Origin: Anaeromassilibacillus sp001305115
GTDB lineage: Bacteria; Bacillota; Clostridia; Oscillospirales; Acutalibacteraceae
NCBI GenBank assembly: GCA_042854365.1
Contig: AP031437.1
Coordinates: 868,001 to 932,000, forward strand
DNA: 64,000 nt
Direction of reading: 5' to 3'
The translations under genes and the position numbers were made by a program. Shown one piece after another: positions 51,783 through 61,773 of the stretch. Each line of letters starts with the position of its first letter. Positions within the stretch are counted from its first letter, which is position 1. Below the pieces are notes generated by a model. It searched no databases, was not told where the DNA came from, and saw nothing but the letters and a program-made list of their open reading frames with translations.

Positions 51783-52388
51783 ATGTATATCAAGAACATC
51801 AAGGAACTGAAAAAGAACTTGCGCGCACGCTACCGGCGTTACCGGGAAAAAATGAATGTGGAGCAAAAAATTCGTCTGGATGCTTCGATTCAATGCCGGC
51901 TTTTGACATTAGAGGAGTACACGCGGGCAGATACGATTTTCATCTATGTGAGTAAGCCCATCGAGGTCGACACTTTGGCGATCATCAATGCCGCGCTTGC
52001 CAATCACAAGAAAGTGGCTGTGCCGCGTTGTGTACCAGATACCTTTGATATGGAATTCTATTACATTACCTCCTTGAGCGATCTGGAGAAGGGTACATTT
52101 GGCGTATTGGAGCCCATTGTGGACAAGTGCGAACATGTGGGAGATTCGTATGGACGTGCGCTTTGTATTGTGCCAGGACTCAGTTTTGATGCGCAAGGGT
52201 ATCGCTTGGGATATGGGAAGGGCTATTACGACCGCTATCTTGCACAGTTCCGCGGTATCACAGTTGGCGTGTGTTACCTGGGGTGCATCCAGTGGAATCT
52301 GCCCCATGGGTATTACGACAGGCCTGTGGATATTTTGATTACAGAGAAATATGTCCGCAGAATTGCGAGGCAGGAGGATACGCCATGA
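51783..52388 (+). CDS. 5-formyltetrahydrofolate cyclo-ligase
   Basis: 201 residues. The basic helix near the start (KKNLRARYRRYREKM) and the ATP/folate motif GYRLGYGKGYYDRYLAQF are diagnostic. It recycles 5-formyl-THF to methenyl-THF, which fits the folate use of ThyX upstream. ATG 51783 has AAAGGA upstream. It overlaps mltG by four bases (ATGA). Confidence 0.94.
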   Translation: MYIKNIKELKKNLRARYRRYREKMNVEQKIRLDASIQCRLLTLEEYTRADTIFIYVSKPIEVDTLAIINAALANHKKVAVPRCVPDTFDMEFYYITSLSDLEKGTFGVLEPIVDKCEHVGDSYGRALCIVPGLSFDAQGYRLGYGKGYYDRYLAQFRGITVGVCYLGCIQWNLPHGYYDRPVDILITEKYVRRIARQEDTP

Positions 52389-53671
52389 ACGACGATAAGC
52401 GCAACGAAGAACTGCGCCGGAAAAAGGTAGAGAACTTCCGGGTGCAGATTCCCGAGGACTCTTTTTCGGAAGGACAAGAATCCCGGGGCAGAGAACCGTC
52501 GGTTTTAAATAGCTATAGTGATCCCCAAAAAAAGCGCCGGGCACCGGACGTTCGTACAGCAGAGCGCAATGCAGCAAAACGGGCGACACAAGCACATAAA
52601 CAGCGCAATAAGCAAAAGCGTGGAAGAAATAAACTGTTTTTCCGCTTGGTCTGGCTGATGATGGTTCTGTTTATCGGTATTGCACTGGCACAGTACGCAG
52701 TGGCCGGTATCAATGATATGTTGGCCATCGGCCGTGATAAGGTCAATGTGACCGTCGAGATTCCTAAGGGGGCAACAACGGATCAGATTGCGGAGGTGCT
52801 CCAAGAGCAGGGAGTCATTCAGCGGGCGGACTTTTTCAAGCTCTATTCCAAGCTAACAAAGTCGGACGGCCACTATAACAACGGTACTTATAAGCTGAAT
52901 ACCAGCATGGATTATGAAGCGATTATCAACAATTTGCAGTCGAATGCCAACCGTGTGGATATTGTGAAGATCACGTTCCCAGAGGGAGTGAACGCTCTTG
53001 AGGTTGCGCAGCTTTTGGAAGAAAACGGCGTTTGCTCTCAGGAGGATGCGCTGAACTATATCAATTCTACAGCTTTGGATGAAAAGTATGATTTCCTGAA
53101 ACAGCTGACCGGTGACCGGTACTATCATATGGAAGGGTATCTATTCCCGGATACGTATGACTTTTTCAAGGACGAGGCCCCGGAGGATGCTATTTCCAAA
53201 TTGGTCAACAACTGTGACCGGAAGCTCACAGAAGAAATTCGGGAAGAAATCGCAGCCAGTGGGATGACGATCGATCAAGTGATGACATTGGCCTCTATGA
53301 TTCAGGCGGAGGCAGCGGATGAAGAGGACATGTATATGATCTCCTCCGTATTCCACAACCGCTTGAACAGCGATGGATCAAATGGGCTTCTGCGCCTCCA
53401 ATCCGATCCCACCATGTACTATCCGTACCGTACGAAGAGTGCGATTCCAGAGGACATTCGGGAAACGTATTCAAGCAAGTACAACACGTATGAAATCGAA
53501 GGCCTGCCTACCGGCCCGATCTGCAACCCTGGCGCGAAGGCGATTGATGCGGCTTTGCATCCGAAAGACACGGATTACTATTATTTCTGTCACGACGCAG
53601 ACCGCAATGCCTATTACGCAAAGACCTTGGAACAGCATCAGCAGAATCTACAGAAGGCGGGGTTGCGATGA
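52385..53671 (+). CDS. mltG: Endolytic murein transglycosylase MltG
   Basis: 428 residues: a long basic cytoplasmic N-terminus (1-90), one membrane helix (about 90-112), a LysM-like part (VTVEIPKGATTDQIAEVLQE) and the YceG catalytic domain with MIQAEAADEEDM (catalytic Glu), LQSDPTMYYP and GLPTGPICNPG. It cleaves nascent glycan strands and sets their length. It overlaps its neighbours on both sides by four bases. Confidence 0.95.
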   Translation: MNDDKRNEELRRKKVENFRVQIPEDSFSEGQESRGREPSVLNSYSDPQKKRRAPDVRTAERNAAKRATQAHKQRNKQKRGRNKLFFRLVWLMMVLFIGIALAQYAVAGINDMLAIGRDKVNVTVEIPKGATTDQIAEVLQEQGVIQRADFFKLYSKLTKSDGHYNNGTYKLNTSMDYEAIINNLQSNANRVDIVKITFPEGVNALEVAQLLEENGVCSQEDALNYINSTALDEKYDFLKQLTGDRYYHMEGYLFPDTYDFFKDEAPEDAISKLVNNCDRKLTEEIREEIAASGMTIDQVMTLASMIQAEAADEEDMYMISSVFHNRLNSDGSNGLLRLQSDPTMYYPYRTKSAIPEDIRETYSSKYNTYEIEGLPTGPICNPGAKAIDAALHPKDTDYYYFCHDADRNAYYAKTLEQHQQNLQKAGLR

Positions 53672-54903
53672 ATGACATGAAAGAGAACCGGCCGGAGCTT
53701 TTGGCGCCGGCCGGCGATATGGAACGTCTGCAAGCAGCGCTGGACTTTGGGGCGGATGCCGTGTATCTGGCGGGACAGATGTTTGGTATGCGCACGGCTC
53801 CATCCAATTTTACCCGCGAACAATTGCAGGAGGCTGTCGCTTTGGCACATGCACGGGGTGTACGGGTATATTTGACCTGTAATACCGTACCGCGCAATCA
53901 GGAGATCGATCTGTTGCCCGACTATCTTGCATTTGTACAAAATGTAGGGGTAGATGCGTTGATTGTAACCGACCTCGGCGCGATGGACCTTGCAAAACGC
54001 TATGCGCCCAAGGTAGAATTACATGTTTCTACCCAGGCGGGGATTGCGAATTATGCTGCGGCAAATGCTTTTTATCAGTTGGGTGCCAAGCGTGTGGTAT
54101 TGGCGCGCGAAACAACGCTAGAAGAAATCGCAGAGATCCGGGCAAAGACGCCCAAAGATTTAGAAATTGAAGCCTTTGTACACGGGGCGATGTGTATGTC
54201 TTTTTCGGGGCGGTGTCTGTTATCCAATTATATGGCAGGGCGGGATGCCAACCGGGGAGCTTGTGCACAACCGTGCCGTTGGAAATATGCGTTGGTGGAA
54301 GAGAAACGTCCCGGTCAATACATGCCAATCTATCAGGATGGAGAGGGTTCCTATATCCTGAATTCCAAGGACATGTGTATGGTACGCCACCTTCCGGAAC
54401 TTCTCCGGGCAGGAGTCACCAGTTTGAAAATTGAGGGACGGGCGAAGTCGGCATATTATGTAGCGGTGACCACAAACGCTTATCGTTGGGCTTTGGATGA
54501 GCTGGCTCAACATCCCGATTGCTCGGTTTCCCCATGGATTGTCGAAGAATTGGAAAAGATTAGCCACCGGCCATACAGTACGGGCTTTTATCTAGGCGGA
54601 GAGCCGGGGCAGGAAACAGTCCAGGGGGGATATGTCCGCAACTACGAAGAGATCGCCGTCTGTGAGGATTATCATGACGGAATCGCTATTTTATCGCAGA
54701 GAAACCGCTTTTTCCGCGGAGAGGTGGCGGATGTATTGGAAATTGGAGAGAAGCCGTTTGATCTGCCGCTAGAAGAATTGTTCGACCAGGATGGTCAGCC
54801 CATCGAGGCGGCGCCGCATGCGACGATGACGGTACTTTTAAAGACGGATCGTCCGTTGAAGCGGGGGGCGATTTTGCGTCATCGCCGCCCGAAGGATTCC
54901 TAA
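53668..54903 (+). CDS. U32 peptidase family protein (TrhP/YegQ-like)
   Basis: 411 residues. It starts with PELLAPAGDMERLQAALDFG, followed by GADAVYL and the U32 signature EAFVHGAMCMSFSGRCLLSN with a further Cys pair (GACAQPCRW), probably an iron-sulfur site. Members of this group are needed for prephenate-dependent tRNA wobble hydroxylation rather than proteolysis. The order mltG-U32 is conserved in many Firmicutes, as in the yrr region of Bacillus. Confidence 0.93.
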   Translation: MNDMKENRPELLAPAGDMERLQAALDFGADAVYLAGQMFGMRTAPSNFTREQLQEAVALAHARGVRVYLTCNTVPRNQEIDLLPDYLAFVQNVGVDALIVTDLGAMDLAKRYAPKVELHVSTQAGIANYAAANAFYQLGAKRVVLARETTLEEIAEIRAKTPKDLEIEAFVHGAMCMSFSGRCLLSNYMAGRDANRGACAQPCRWKYALVEEKRPGQYMPIYQDGEGSYILNSKDMCMVRHLPELLRAGVTSLKIEGRAKSAYYVAVTTNAYRWALDELAQHPDCSVSPWIVEELEKISHRPYSTGFYLGGEPGQETVQGGYVRNYEEIAVCEDYHDGIAILSQRNRFFRGEVADVLEIGEKPFDLPLEELFDQDGQPIEAAPHATMTVLLKTDRPLKRGAILRHRRPKDS

Positions 54904-54920
54904 AAAAGGGGGAAGTCCAT

Positions 54921-55985
54921 TTGGAAGCTGTACAGACCACTTCACCACAAAAGGCCCGATATGATTGGGTGGATGCGCTGAAATTTCTCGGCATTTCGTC
55001 CATCTACGTAGGACATATGGGGACGGCAGCGGGGACTCTCTATCCGTTCACCTTTCAATATTGTGTGGCTTTATTCTTTTTGGCGTCGGGCTTTTTTGCG
55101 CCGCGTGCAGAGCAGCAATCGTTTTGGCCTTTTTTAAAGAAGAAACTTTGTACCATTGTGTTGCCGTATTTTGCTTTCAGCGCGATTAATCTGGTGGTGG
55201 ATGTGCTCACCTGGGGATGCTCTTTTACCGAGTTTGTTGATTTGATTTTGGCGATGTTTATGGGCGTACGAACAAAAACGGTTGCAGCCGCCCTTTGGTT
55301 TCTTCCTTGCCTGTTCGTCATTTCCATTGGCCATTATGCTCTGAAGAAGTTCCTGCGGAAAGATTGGCTGGTGGTATTGGTGAGCCTCGGCTTTTACATC
55401 GCAACGGAAATAGGAATTCCCTATCGTCCGGTAGGAGAGCCGCGCATGTTTTTTGGAATCGACAGCGCGATGTGCTATATTCTCTACTATGCTTTGGGGG
55501 CGGTCCTTTTCCCCTATTTAAAGGAGTTTCATTTTCATGGGCTAAAACTCTGGGCAAAGGTGCTTTTTTGGGGGGCAGCCCTAGTATGTACATTTGTAGC
55601 ATGTGTCGTCTATTTCAAAGGACCTTCGTTTCCGATCGATGCCCTGCCCTTTCAGCTGCCAAAAGCAATTCGCGTATTTTATTCAGCGGGGCTGGCTCTC
55701 GCCTTTCTGTTTCTAAATTTTATCGGCTCAAAATTGCTCGCTCATGTGAAAGCCTTTACGGAGATTGGCCGCAATACGTTAATTCTGTGTGGGACGGAGA
55801 ACATCATGAAGGAAGTTTTAGCCGCTTTGGTGTCCCTTACAGGGTTGAAGCTGGAGATCCCTTCACAGTTTGCTGCATTTGTCTATGCGTTCCTGCTGTT
55901 GTATCTCTCCAGTAGGACGATTGTGCCATTGATTCGAGACCATTCCAAAATCCTTTCCGGGACATACCGATTTGAAAAGGCATAG
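54921..55985 (+). CDS. Acyltransferase 3 family membrane protein
   Basis: 354 residues with about ten membrane helices. The N-terminus RYDWVDALKFLGISSIYVGH has the family Asp and His. Start TTG 54921 with GGGGGAAG upstream. Such proteins O-acylate cell-surface glycans or lipids. The target here is unknown. Confidence 0.88.
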   Translation: MEAVQTTSPQKARYDWVDALKFLGISSIYVGHMGTAAGTLYPFTFQYCVALFFLASGFFAPRAEQQSFWPFLKKKLCTIVLPYFAFSAINLVVDVLTWGCSFTEFVDLILAMFMGVRTKTVAAALWFLPCLFVISIGHYALKKFLRKDWLVVLVSLGFYIATEIGIPYRPVGEPRMFFGIDSAMCYILYYALGAVLFPYLKEFHFHGLKLWAKVLFWGAALVCTFVACVVYFKGPSFPIDALPFQLPKAIRVFYSAGLALAFLFLNFIGSKLLAHVKAFTEIGRNTLILCGTENIMKEVLAALVSLTGLKLEIPSQFAAFVYAFLLLYLSSRTIVPLIRDHSKILSGTYRFEKA

Positions 55986-55991
55986 CGGTTT

Positions 55992-56036
55992 AAACGTCCT
56001 CTTGTCAGGTCATACTGACAGGAGGACGTTTTTATT
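55992..56036 (+). terminator. Terminator after the acyltransferase gene
   Basis: AAACGTCCTC-TTGTCAG pairs with CTGACAG-GAGGACGTTT, then TTTATTTT. It closes the long run that begins at thyX. Confidence 0.9.
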
Positions 56037-56056
56037 TTGTGTGAAAGGAGACCAAT

Positions 56057-57658
56057 ATGGAACGCATTGGCAGACGTACAATTGCCTTCTTTCTGCTTCT
56101 GATGTTGGGAATGCTGGTGGCCGTGTTGAGCGTCTTCACGGTGGCGAATGGAACAACTCTTGCACAGACTGCGGATCAGCAGAGAAGTTACCGTTTAGAA
56201 GTCGCCCATACACGTGGGACCATCTATGACTGTAAGTTGCGCAGCTTTACAGGACAGCAGAAGGAATATGCAGCAGCGATTGTACCAACCATTGAGGATG
56301 CAGCAGCCCTGAGCAATATACTTAGCCAGAAGGAGATGGCCGACGTGTATCCGTCACTAACAGCGGGAAAACCATTTGCCCTCCGGGTAAAAGAGTCCTT
56401 TACCGCGGAGGGGGCGGATGTATTTCCCGTGGAGAAGCGGTATGCGGATGAGCAATCTGCCGTCCATATTCTTGGTTATCTGGATGGTGCAGGAAAGGGA
56501 GTCTCAGGAATTGAAAAACTCTTTGACCAACCGTTATCGCAGGGACAAGGGGAAATCAGCGTCACCTATCAAGTGGATGCGACAAACCGGGTACTGGCAG
56601 GAGAGGAAAAAAAGATCAATGATACTTCATTTTTAAGCCGCCGGGGAGTGGTCCTCACACTGGATCAGGAGATTCAGAAGGTCGCCGAGCAGGCTGCCAA
56701 AAAACACCTGAAAAAGGGGGCGGTGGTGGTGACCGAGGTGCCGTCGTGTAAAATTCGTGCAATTGTAAGTCTGCCGGATTTCAATCCCAATGATGTAGCA
56801 TCGGTATTGGAGGATGAGGATGCTCCCCTTCTAAACCGCGCTCTTTCCGCGTACAGCGTGGGTTCCGTGTTTAAGTTGGTTTCCGCTGCATCCGCGTTGG
56901 AATATGGAATTCCACCGGAAACCCGTTATACTTGTACAGGCGGTATACAGGTTTCCGACGACATTTTCCATTGTTATAATGGGGAGAGCCATGGCGAGGA
57001 GGATATGAGCCGGGCCATTGCCCAATCTTGCAATACGTATTTTGTACATGTGATGCAACAGGTACCCCAGGCACAATTCCTATTGATGGCACAAAATTTG
57101 GGCTTTGGAAGCAGCGTAGAAATTGCACCGGGGTTTTCATCCGCGGCCGGAGACCTTCCCACCTTGGAAAGCTTGAAAATCCCAAAGGCGTTGGCAAACT
57201 TTTCTTTTGGGCAAGGGGCCTTGACTGCAACGCCCGTACAGATTGCAGGCATGGTCAATGCGATTGCCAGCGGAGGAGAATATACGGCTCCAACGATCTA
57301 CGAAGGCTTTGTCAATGAAAATTTGCAGTATCTCGATCAAGCACAGACGCCCGCAACACGCCGCGTGATGACGGAACACACGGCCTCTCTGCTGCGAACA
57401 TTTATGGTACAGTCGATCGAAGAAGGCACCAGCAAGCGGTTCAAACCCGCTTCCGGCGGCGCTGGGGCAAAGACCGCGACGGCACAGACCGGAAAATATG
57501 TAGACGGCGTGGAAAAGGTTATCTCCTGGGTAGCAGGATATTACCCAGAGGAGGAACCGCGCTATGTCATTACGGTAATGGGCGAGGACGGAACCGGCGG
57601 CGGCGCAACCTGTGGTCCGGTTTTTCAGGAAATCGCCGATGCACTGCCCGTCGAGTAA
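56057..57658 (+). CDS. Class B penicillin-binding protein (transpeptidase)
   Basis: 533 residues: membrane anchor (about 8-30), a short dimerisation part (VAHTRGTIYD) and the transpeptidase domain. The catalytic Ser270 lies in YSVGSVFK (SxxK), SCN is the second motif, and the third motif reads KTATAQTG, with Ala where KTG is usual. No PASTA domain is present. AAAGGAG precedes the ATG. Placement in the FtsI/SpoVD group is likely; which division or sporulation role it plays is not clear. Confidence 0.9.
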   Translation: MERIGRRTIAFFLLLMLGMLVAVLSVFTVANGTTLAQTADQQRSYRLEVAHTRGTIYDCKLRSFTGQQKEYAAAIVPTIEDAAALSNILSQKEMADVYPSLTAGKPFALRVKESFTAEGADVFPVEKRYADEQSAVHILGYLDGAGKGVSGIEKLFDQPLSQGQGEISVTYQVDATNRVLAGEEKKINDTSFLSRRGVVLTLDQEIQKVAEQAAKKHLKKGAVVVTEVPSCKIRAIVSLPDFNPNDVASVLEDEDAPLLNRALSAYSVGSVFKLVSAASALEYGIPPETRYTCTGGIQVSDDIFHCYNGESHGEEDMSRAIAQSCNTYFVHVMQQVPQAQFLLMAQNLGFGSSVEIAPGFSSAAGDLPTLESLKIPKALANFSFGQGALTATPVQIAGMVNAIASGGEYTAPTIYEGFVNENLQYLDQAQTPATRRVMTEHTASLLRTFMVQSIEEGTSKRFKPASGGAGAKTATAQTGKYVDGVEKVISWVAGYYPEEEPRYVITVMGEDGTGGGATCGPVFQEIADALPVE

Positions 57659-57699
57659 AGTGAGTTTGGAATGAACGAGCCTTTTCGTATGCGCTGTTC

Positions 57700-57728
57700 T
57701 TGACATTCCGGCAGTGGAAGTTTATAAT
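57700..57728 (+). promoter_or_regulatory. Consensus sigma-A promoter for the alaS T-box transcript
   Basis: Perfect TTGACA and TATAAT with 17-bp spacing. Confidence 0.92.
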
Positions 57729-57734
57729 CATTCT

Positions 57735-57980
57735 GTAACTGAATACAAAGGCGATGAAGGGTCGATGCCTTTGTCTGTGCGGCAAAAGAGAGGGTTTTCC
57801 GGAAAAATCGGGCTGAAAGAAACCTGCCGAGGGCGGCAAATGGCGAGCCAACCCTAAGCCCCGCAGCGATGAGTTGCGGCGTATCCCGCGTTAAGGGAGT
57901 TGAGCGGCGCCGTAAGGCGCAATTTGGGTGGTACCACGGGTTTTCCCGTCCCATGTGGACGGGAAAGCTCTATTTTTTTG
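57735..57980 (+). promoter_or_regulatory. T-box riboswitch controlling alaS
   Basis: The conserved T-box sequence TGGGTGGTACCACG stands at 57925-57938, and the competing terminator (TTTCCCGTCC/GGACGGGAAA, 57942-57966, then TATTTTTTT) follows. The TGGT bulge would pair with an ACCA tRNA end, as in tRNA-Ala. The stem I specifier codon could not be fixed by eye. Uncharged tRNA-Ala would favour read-through. Confidence 0.9.
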
Positions 57981-58001
57981 TTGAAGATGGGAGTTTCGAA
58001 C

Positions 58002-60632
58002 ATGCAGTGGACAGGACTTAATGAATTGCGCGAAAAATTTTTATCCTTTTTTGAGAGCAAAGGCCATACGCGCCTTCCAAGCTTTTCGCTGATTCCGAAG
58101 GATGACAACAGCCTGCTTTTAATCAATTCCGGTATGGCCCCGATGAAAAAGTATTTCACCGGCGAGGTGACGCCGCCAAGTAAGCGTGTTACGACATGCC
58201 AGAAGTGCATTCGCACCCCGGACATCGAGCGGGTTGGAATTACAGCGCGCCACGGCACCTTTTTTGAGATGTTGGGCAATTTCTCATTTGGCGACTATTT
58301 TAAACACGAGGCGACGGCTTGGGCGTGGGAGTTCTGCACCAAGGTGTTGGAATTGCCAGTGGACAAGCTCTGGGTCACAATTTATCAGGACGACGATGAA
58401 GCGTTTGACATCTGGACAAAAGAGGTTGGCGTCGCACCGGAGCGCATTGTACGAATGGGGAAAGAGGATAATTTCTGGGAGCATGGTTCCGGCCCCTGCG
58501 GACCTTGTTCGGAGATCTATTTTGACCGCGGCGAAAAGTATGGCTGTGGGAAGCCAGGATGCGGCGTTGGATGCGAATGCGACCGCTATGTCGAATTCTG
58601 GAATGTGGTTTTTTCCCAGTTTGACAGCGATGGAAAGGGAAACTACCCGCCGATGGAACATCCGAATATTGATACGGGCATGGGGTTGGAGCGCTTGGCC
58701 TGCATTATGCAGGGAGTGGATAACCTCTTCCTGGTGGATACGGTGCAGAATATCATGCAGCATATTTGCCGTATTGCAGGAGTTCCATACGGCGAGGACG
58801 AAAAGAAGGATGTTTCTCTGCGCGTAATCACGGACCATATTCGCAGCACGACCTTTATGATCGGCGACGGGGTTATGCCGTCCAATGAAGGGCGTGGCTA
58901 TGTACTGCGCCGTTTGCTTCGCCGTGCGGCACGCCATGGCCGCCTGTTGGGAATCAATCATACATTCCTGGCAGATGTCGCCAATACGGTAATCGATGAA
59001 AATAAAAATGCATATCCAGAGCTCGATGAAAAGCGCGCGATGATTACAAAGTTGATCCATGTGGAAGAGGAGAGCTTTGCCAAAACCATCGATCAGGGAA
59101 TGCAGATGCTGAACAGTTTGATTGATAAGGACTTTAATGCTTGCCTGTCCGGTGAAGATGCTTTCCGGCTGAACGACACTTATGGGTTCCCGCTCGATCT
59201 CACGAAGGAGATCGTCGCAGAGCGGGGGATGACCGTGGATGAGGAGCGCTTCCACCAGCTCATGCAGGAACAGCGCGAGCGCGCGCGCAACGCCCGGAAA
59301 AATGCGGGTGCAGATGCCTGGGCAGGGGAGAACGATGTCTTGGCCGATATACCTGCGACAGAGTTTTTGGGATATGAGAAATCCCAGACCGAAGCAACGG
59401 TATTGGCGATTCTCAAGGATGGCGAACGTGTCGATCATGCGACCGCAGGCGATGAGATTGCCTTGGTGCTGGACAAAACCACTTTCTACGCAGAGAGCGG
59501 CGGCCAGGTGGGCGATGTAGGTCCTATTTCTTCAGCCGATGCACTGATTGCAATCGACAATACGACGAAGAATCATGCAAAGAACTTCATTCATCATGGA
59601 ATCATCAATGCGGGCACAATTTCTGTCGGGGATCGGGTTCAGACAGAAGGCGATCCGGAGAACCACCGCGCGATTATGCGTAATCATACGGCGGCACATC
59701 TGTTGCAGGCGGCACTTCGTATGGTGCTGGGCGATCATGTAGAACAGGCAGGCCAGTTGGTTGATGAGAAGTATGTGCGCTTTGATTTTACACATTTCTC
59801 CGCATTGACGCCGGAAGAGCTTCACCGTGTTGAGACCATCGTCAATGGAGTAATCCTCAGTGGCACGCCGGTCGAATGCCGCGAAATGCCGATTGAGGAG
59901 GCCAAGAAGTTGGGGGCAATGGCTTTGTTTGGCGAGAAATACGGTTCCATTGTTCGCGTTGTCTCTGTGGGGGATTTCTCAAAGGAATTCTGCGGCGGTA
60001 CGCATGTGGATAATACGGGGCGAATTGGTTTGTTCAAGATCCTTTCTGAAAGTTCTGTCGCTGCAGGGGTGCGCCGTATTGAAGCGGTTACGGGCCTGAA
60101 CGCCCTGCGTTATTTAGACGAGACGTTGGCCCAACTCGGTGCAGTTGCCTCCGCTTTAAAAGTGACATCTACTTCCGGCTTGGCACAGCGGGCGGAACAG
60201 ATGGCCGCTGAGCTGAAAGAGAAAGATCGCACAATCGAATCGCTGAATGCAAAAATGGCCGATATGCGTATTAACGGCCTATTTGAGGGTGCAAAGGAGA
60301 TCAATGGGGTTCGTGTGATCACGGCGCTGTTTTCGGCAACTCCGGCCAATGCACTGCGCACTATGTGCGATAAGATTCGCGACAGCGCACCGAATGTGGT
60401 GGCTGTTTTGGCAGCCACGCAGGATGGAAAGGCCAATATTGCTGTCACAGTGGGAAAGGATGCCCAGCAAAAGGGCCTCAATGCTGGAAAAATTGTGCGT
60501 GAGGTCGCCAAAGTTGCCGGAGGAAACGGCGGCGGTAAAGCAGAATTTGCTATGGCAGGCGCCAAAGATCTCACAAAGTTGGATGAGGCCCTGGCCGCAG
60601 CAGAAGGCATCGTAGATGCAATGATGCAGTAA
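58002..60632 (+). CDS. alaS: Alanyl-tRNA synthetase
   Basis: 876 residues, complete. It begins MQWTGLNELREKFLSFFESK and has SFSLIPKDDNSLLLINSGMA in the class II catalytic core. The editing domain has HTAAH (about 563) and CGGTH (about 664), and the C-terminal C-Ala domain has a Gly-rich end. ATG 58002 has GGGAG 8 nt upstream and comes 36 bases after the T-box terminator. It charges tRNA-Ala and edits Ser and Gly. Confidence 0.97.
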   Translation: MQWTGLNELREKFLSFFESKGHTRLPSFSLIPKDDNSLLLINSGMAPMKKYFTGEVTPPSKRVTTCQKCIRTPDIERVGITARHGTFFEMLGNFSFGDYFKHEATAWAWEFCTKVLELPVDKLWVTIYQDDDEAFDIWTKEVGVAPERIVRMGKEDNFWEHGSGPCGPCSEIYFDRGEKYGCGKPGCGVGCECDRYVEFWNVVFSQFDSDGKGNYPPMEHPNIDTGMGLERLACIMQGVDNLFLVDTVQNIMQHICRIAGVPYGEDEKKDVSLRVITDHIRSTTFMIGDGVMPSNEGRGYVLRRLLRRAARHGRLLGINHTFLADVANTVIDENKNAYPELDEKRAMITKLIHVEEESFAKTIDQGMQMLNSLIDKDFNACLSGEDAFRLNDTYGFPLDLTKEIVAERGMTVDEERFHQLMQEQRERARNARKNAGADAWAGENDVLADIPATEFLGYEKSQTEATVLAILKDGERVDHATAGDEIALVLDKTTFYAESGGQVGDVGPISSADALIAIDNTTKNHAKNFIHHGIINAGTISVGDRVQTEGDPENHRAIMRNHTAAHLLQAALRMVLGDHVEQAGQLVDEKYVRFDFTHFSALTPEELHRVETIVNGVILSGTPVECREMPIEEAKKLGAMALFGEKYGSIVRVVSVGDFSKEFCGGTHVDNTGRIGLFKILSESSVAAGVRRIEAVTGLNALRYLDETLAQLGAVASALKVTSTSGLAQRAEQMAAELKEKDRTIESLNAKMADMRINGLFEGAKEINGVRVITALFSATPANALRTMCDKIRDSAPNVVAVLAATQDGKANIAVTVGKDAQQKGLNAGKIVREVAKVAGGNGGGKAEFAMAGAKDLTKLDEALAAAEGIVDAMMQ

Positions 60633-60635
60633 TTC

Positions 60636-60665
60636 TTGCGGGAATTCCCTTCTGTATGGTATAAT
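60636..60665 (+). promoter_or_regulatory. Probable promoter of the HIT gene
   Basis: TTGCGG and TATAAT with 18-bp spacing, just after alaS. Confidence 0.5.
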
Positions 60666-60759
60666 CTTTGTCAGAAAGTAATCGTGAAAAAGAGTGTATG
60701 AATGGCACTTCATCATGGCCCTGTTGGCAGGGTAGGAGCGACGAAAGGAGGAAATACGG

Positions 60760-61098
60760 TTGGACTGCGTTTTTTGTAAAATTGCGGCGGGTGAAATCCC
60801 CAGCAAAAAGGCCTTTGAAGACGACCGCGTGTTGGCTTTCTACGACCTGGATCCCCAGGCCCCGATACATATTTTGTTGATTCCGAAGGAGCATATCGCA
60901 TCGGCAGCGGAGATCACAGAAGAAAATGGCACAATTGTAGCACACATCTTTGCGGTCGCAGCAAAGCTCGCCAAGGATTTAAATCTTGATAAGGGATGGC
61001 GCGTGGTGACAAATGTCGGTGCAGACGGCGGACAGACGGTGATGCATATGCATTTTCATCTGTTGGGAGGCCGTTCGATGGCATGGCCTCCGGGCTGA
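60760..61098 (+). CDS. HIT family protein (HinT-like nucleoside phosphoramidase)
   Basis: 112 residues starting DCVFCKIAAGEIPSKKAFED, with the catalytic triad HMHFHLLGG near the end. The TTG start has GGAGG 8 nt upstream. It probably hydrolyses AMP-lysine or similar side products of aminoacyl-tRNA synthetases, which suits its place next to alaS. Confidence 0.94.
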   Translation: MDCVFCKIAAGEIPSKKAFEDDRVLAFYDLDPQAPIHILLIPKEHIASAAEITEENGTIVAHIFAVAAKLAKDLNLDKGWRVVTNVGADGGQTVMHMHFHLLGGRSMAWPPG

Positions 61099-61160
61099 TG
61101 ACACTTTTGAAAGTTGGAACGGATCACACGCTGTAGCGTGTAGAAGAAAGGCTGATTATT

Positions 61161-61706
61161 TTGAGTGAAAATAAGTATTACCATATGACGATTGCAGGCT
61201 GTGAACGGGACCTTCCGATTTGTCCAATCGATGAACACTTGGACATTGCAGGCTTTGTGATGCTCGGAGATGTGGAGATTACGGAAAAGACGGCTGAAGC
61301 GCTTTTGGCCAAATGCCCGGAGCATGATGTAGTGGTTACAGCGGAAACCAAGGGAATTCCGCTTTGTTATGAGATGGCGCGTCAGGGATGCCGCCGCTAT
61401 ATCGTTGCGCGCAAAAGCGTAAAAGCATATATGCGCAACCCCATCCATGTGGAAGTAAAATCCATCACAACCGATCATGTCCAAAAGCTGTATTTGGCGG
61501 AAGATGACTATAAGGGCTTGAACGGCAAGCGTGTGCTGATCGTCGACGATGTGATTAGTACGGGAGAATCTCTCGCAGCGATGGAAGACCTAGTAAAGCA
61601 GTTCGGTGGTAACATTGTCGGCCGTGCGTGTGTGTTGGCAGAAGGCGACGCAGCTGACCGCAAGGACATCATCTTTTTGGAAGCTTTGCCACTGTTTGCG
61701 AAATAA
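61161..61706 (+). CDS. Phosphoribosyltransferase, adenine phosphoribosyltransferase-like
   Basis: 181 residues. The PRPP-binding loop is VLIVDDVISTGES; the preceding part (VVVTAETKGIPLCYEMARQG) fits the APRT-like type I branch. The TTG start at 61161 has AAAGG about 9 nt upstream. The exact base (adenine, xanthine or other) is not decided by sequence. Confidence 0.85.
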   Translation: MSENKYYHMTIAGCERDLPICPIDEHLDIAGFVMLGDVEITEKTAEALLAKCPEHDVVVTAETKGIPLCYEMARQGCRRYIVARKSVKAYMRNPIHVEVKSITTDHVQKLYLAEDDYKGLNGKRVLIVDDVISTGESLAAMEDLVKQFGGNIVGRACVLAEGDAADRKDIIFLEALPLFAK

Positions 61707-61773
61707 TTGTAAGACAAGAAAAGCACCCGTTTCTCCTGTAGGCGGGTAGAGACCTCTCAGAGGAGGAATGGAC

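Noticed and set aside
58284..59438. Long open frames opposite alaS, oadB (5366-6226) and the giant gene (34993-35889)
   Set aside because: Shadows of codon usage on the opposite strand; no ribosome sites or family features.
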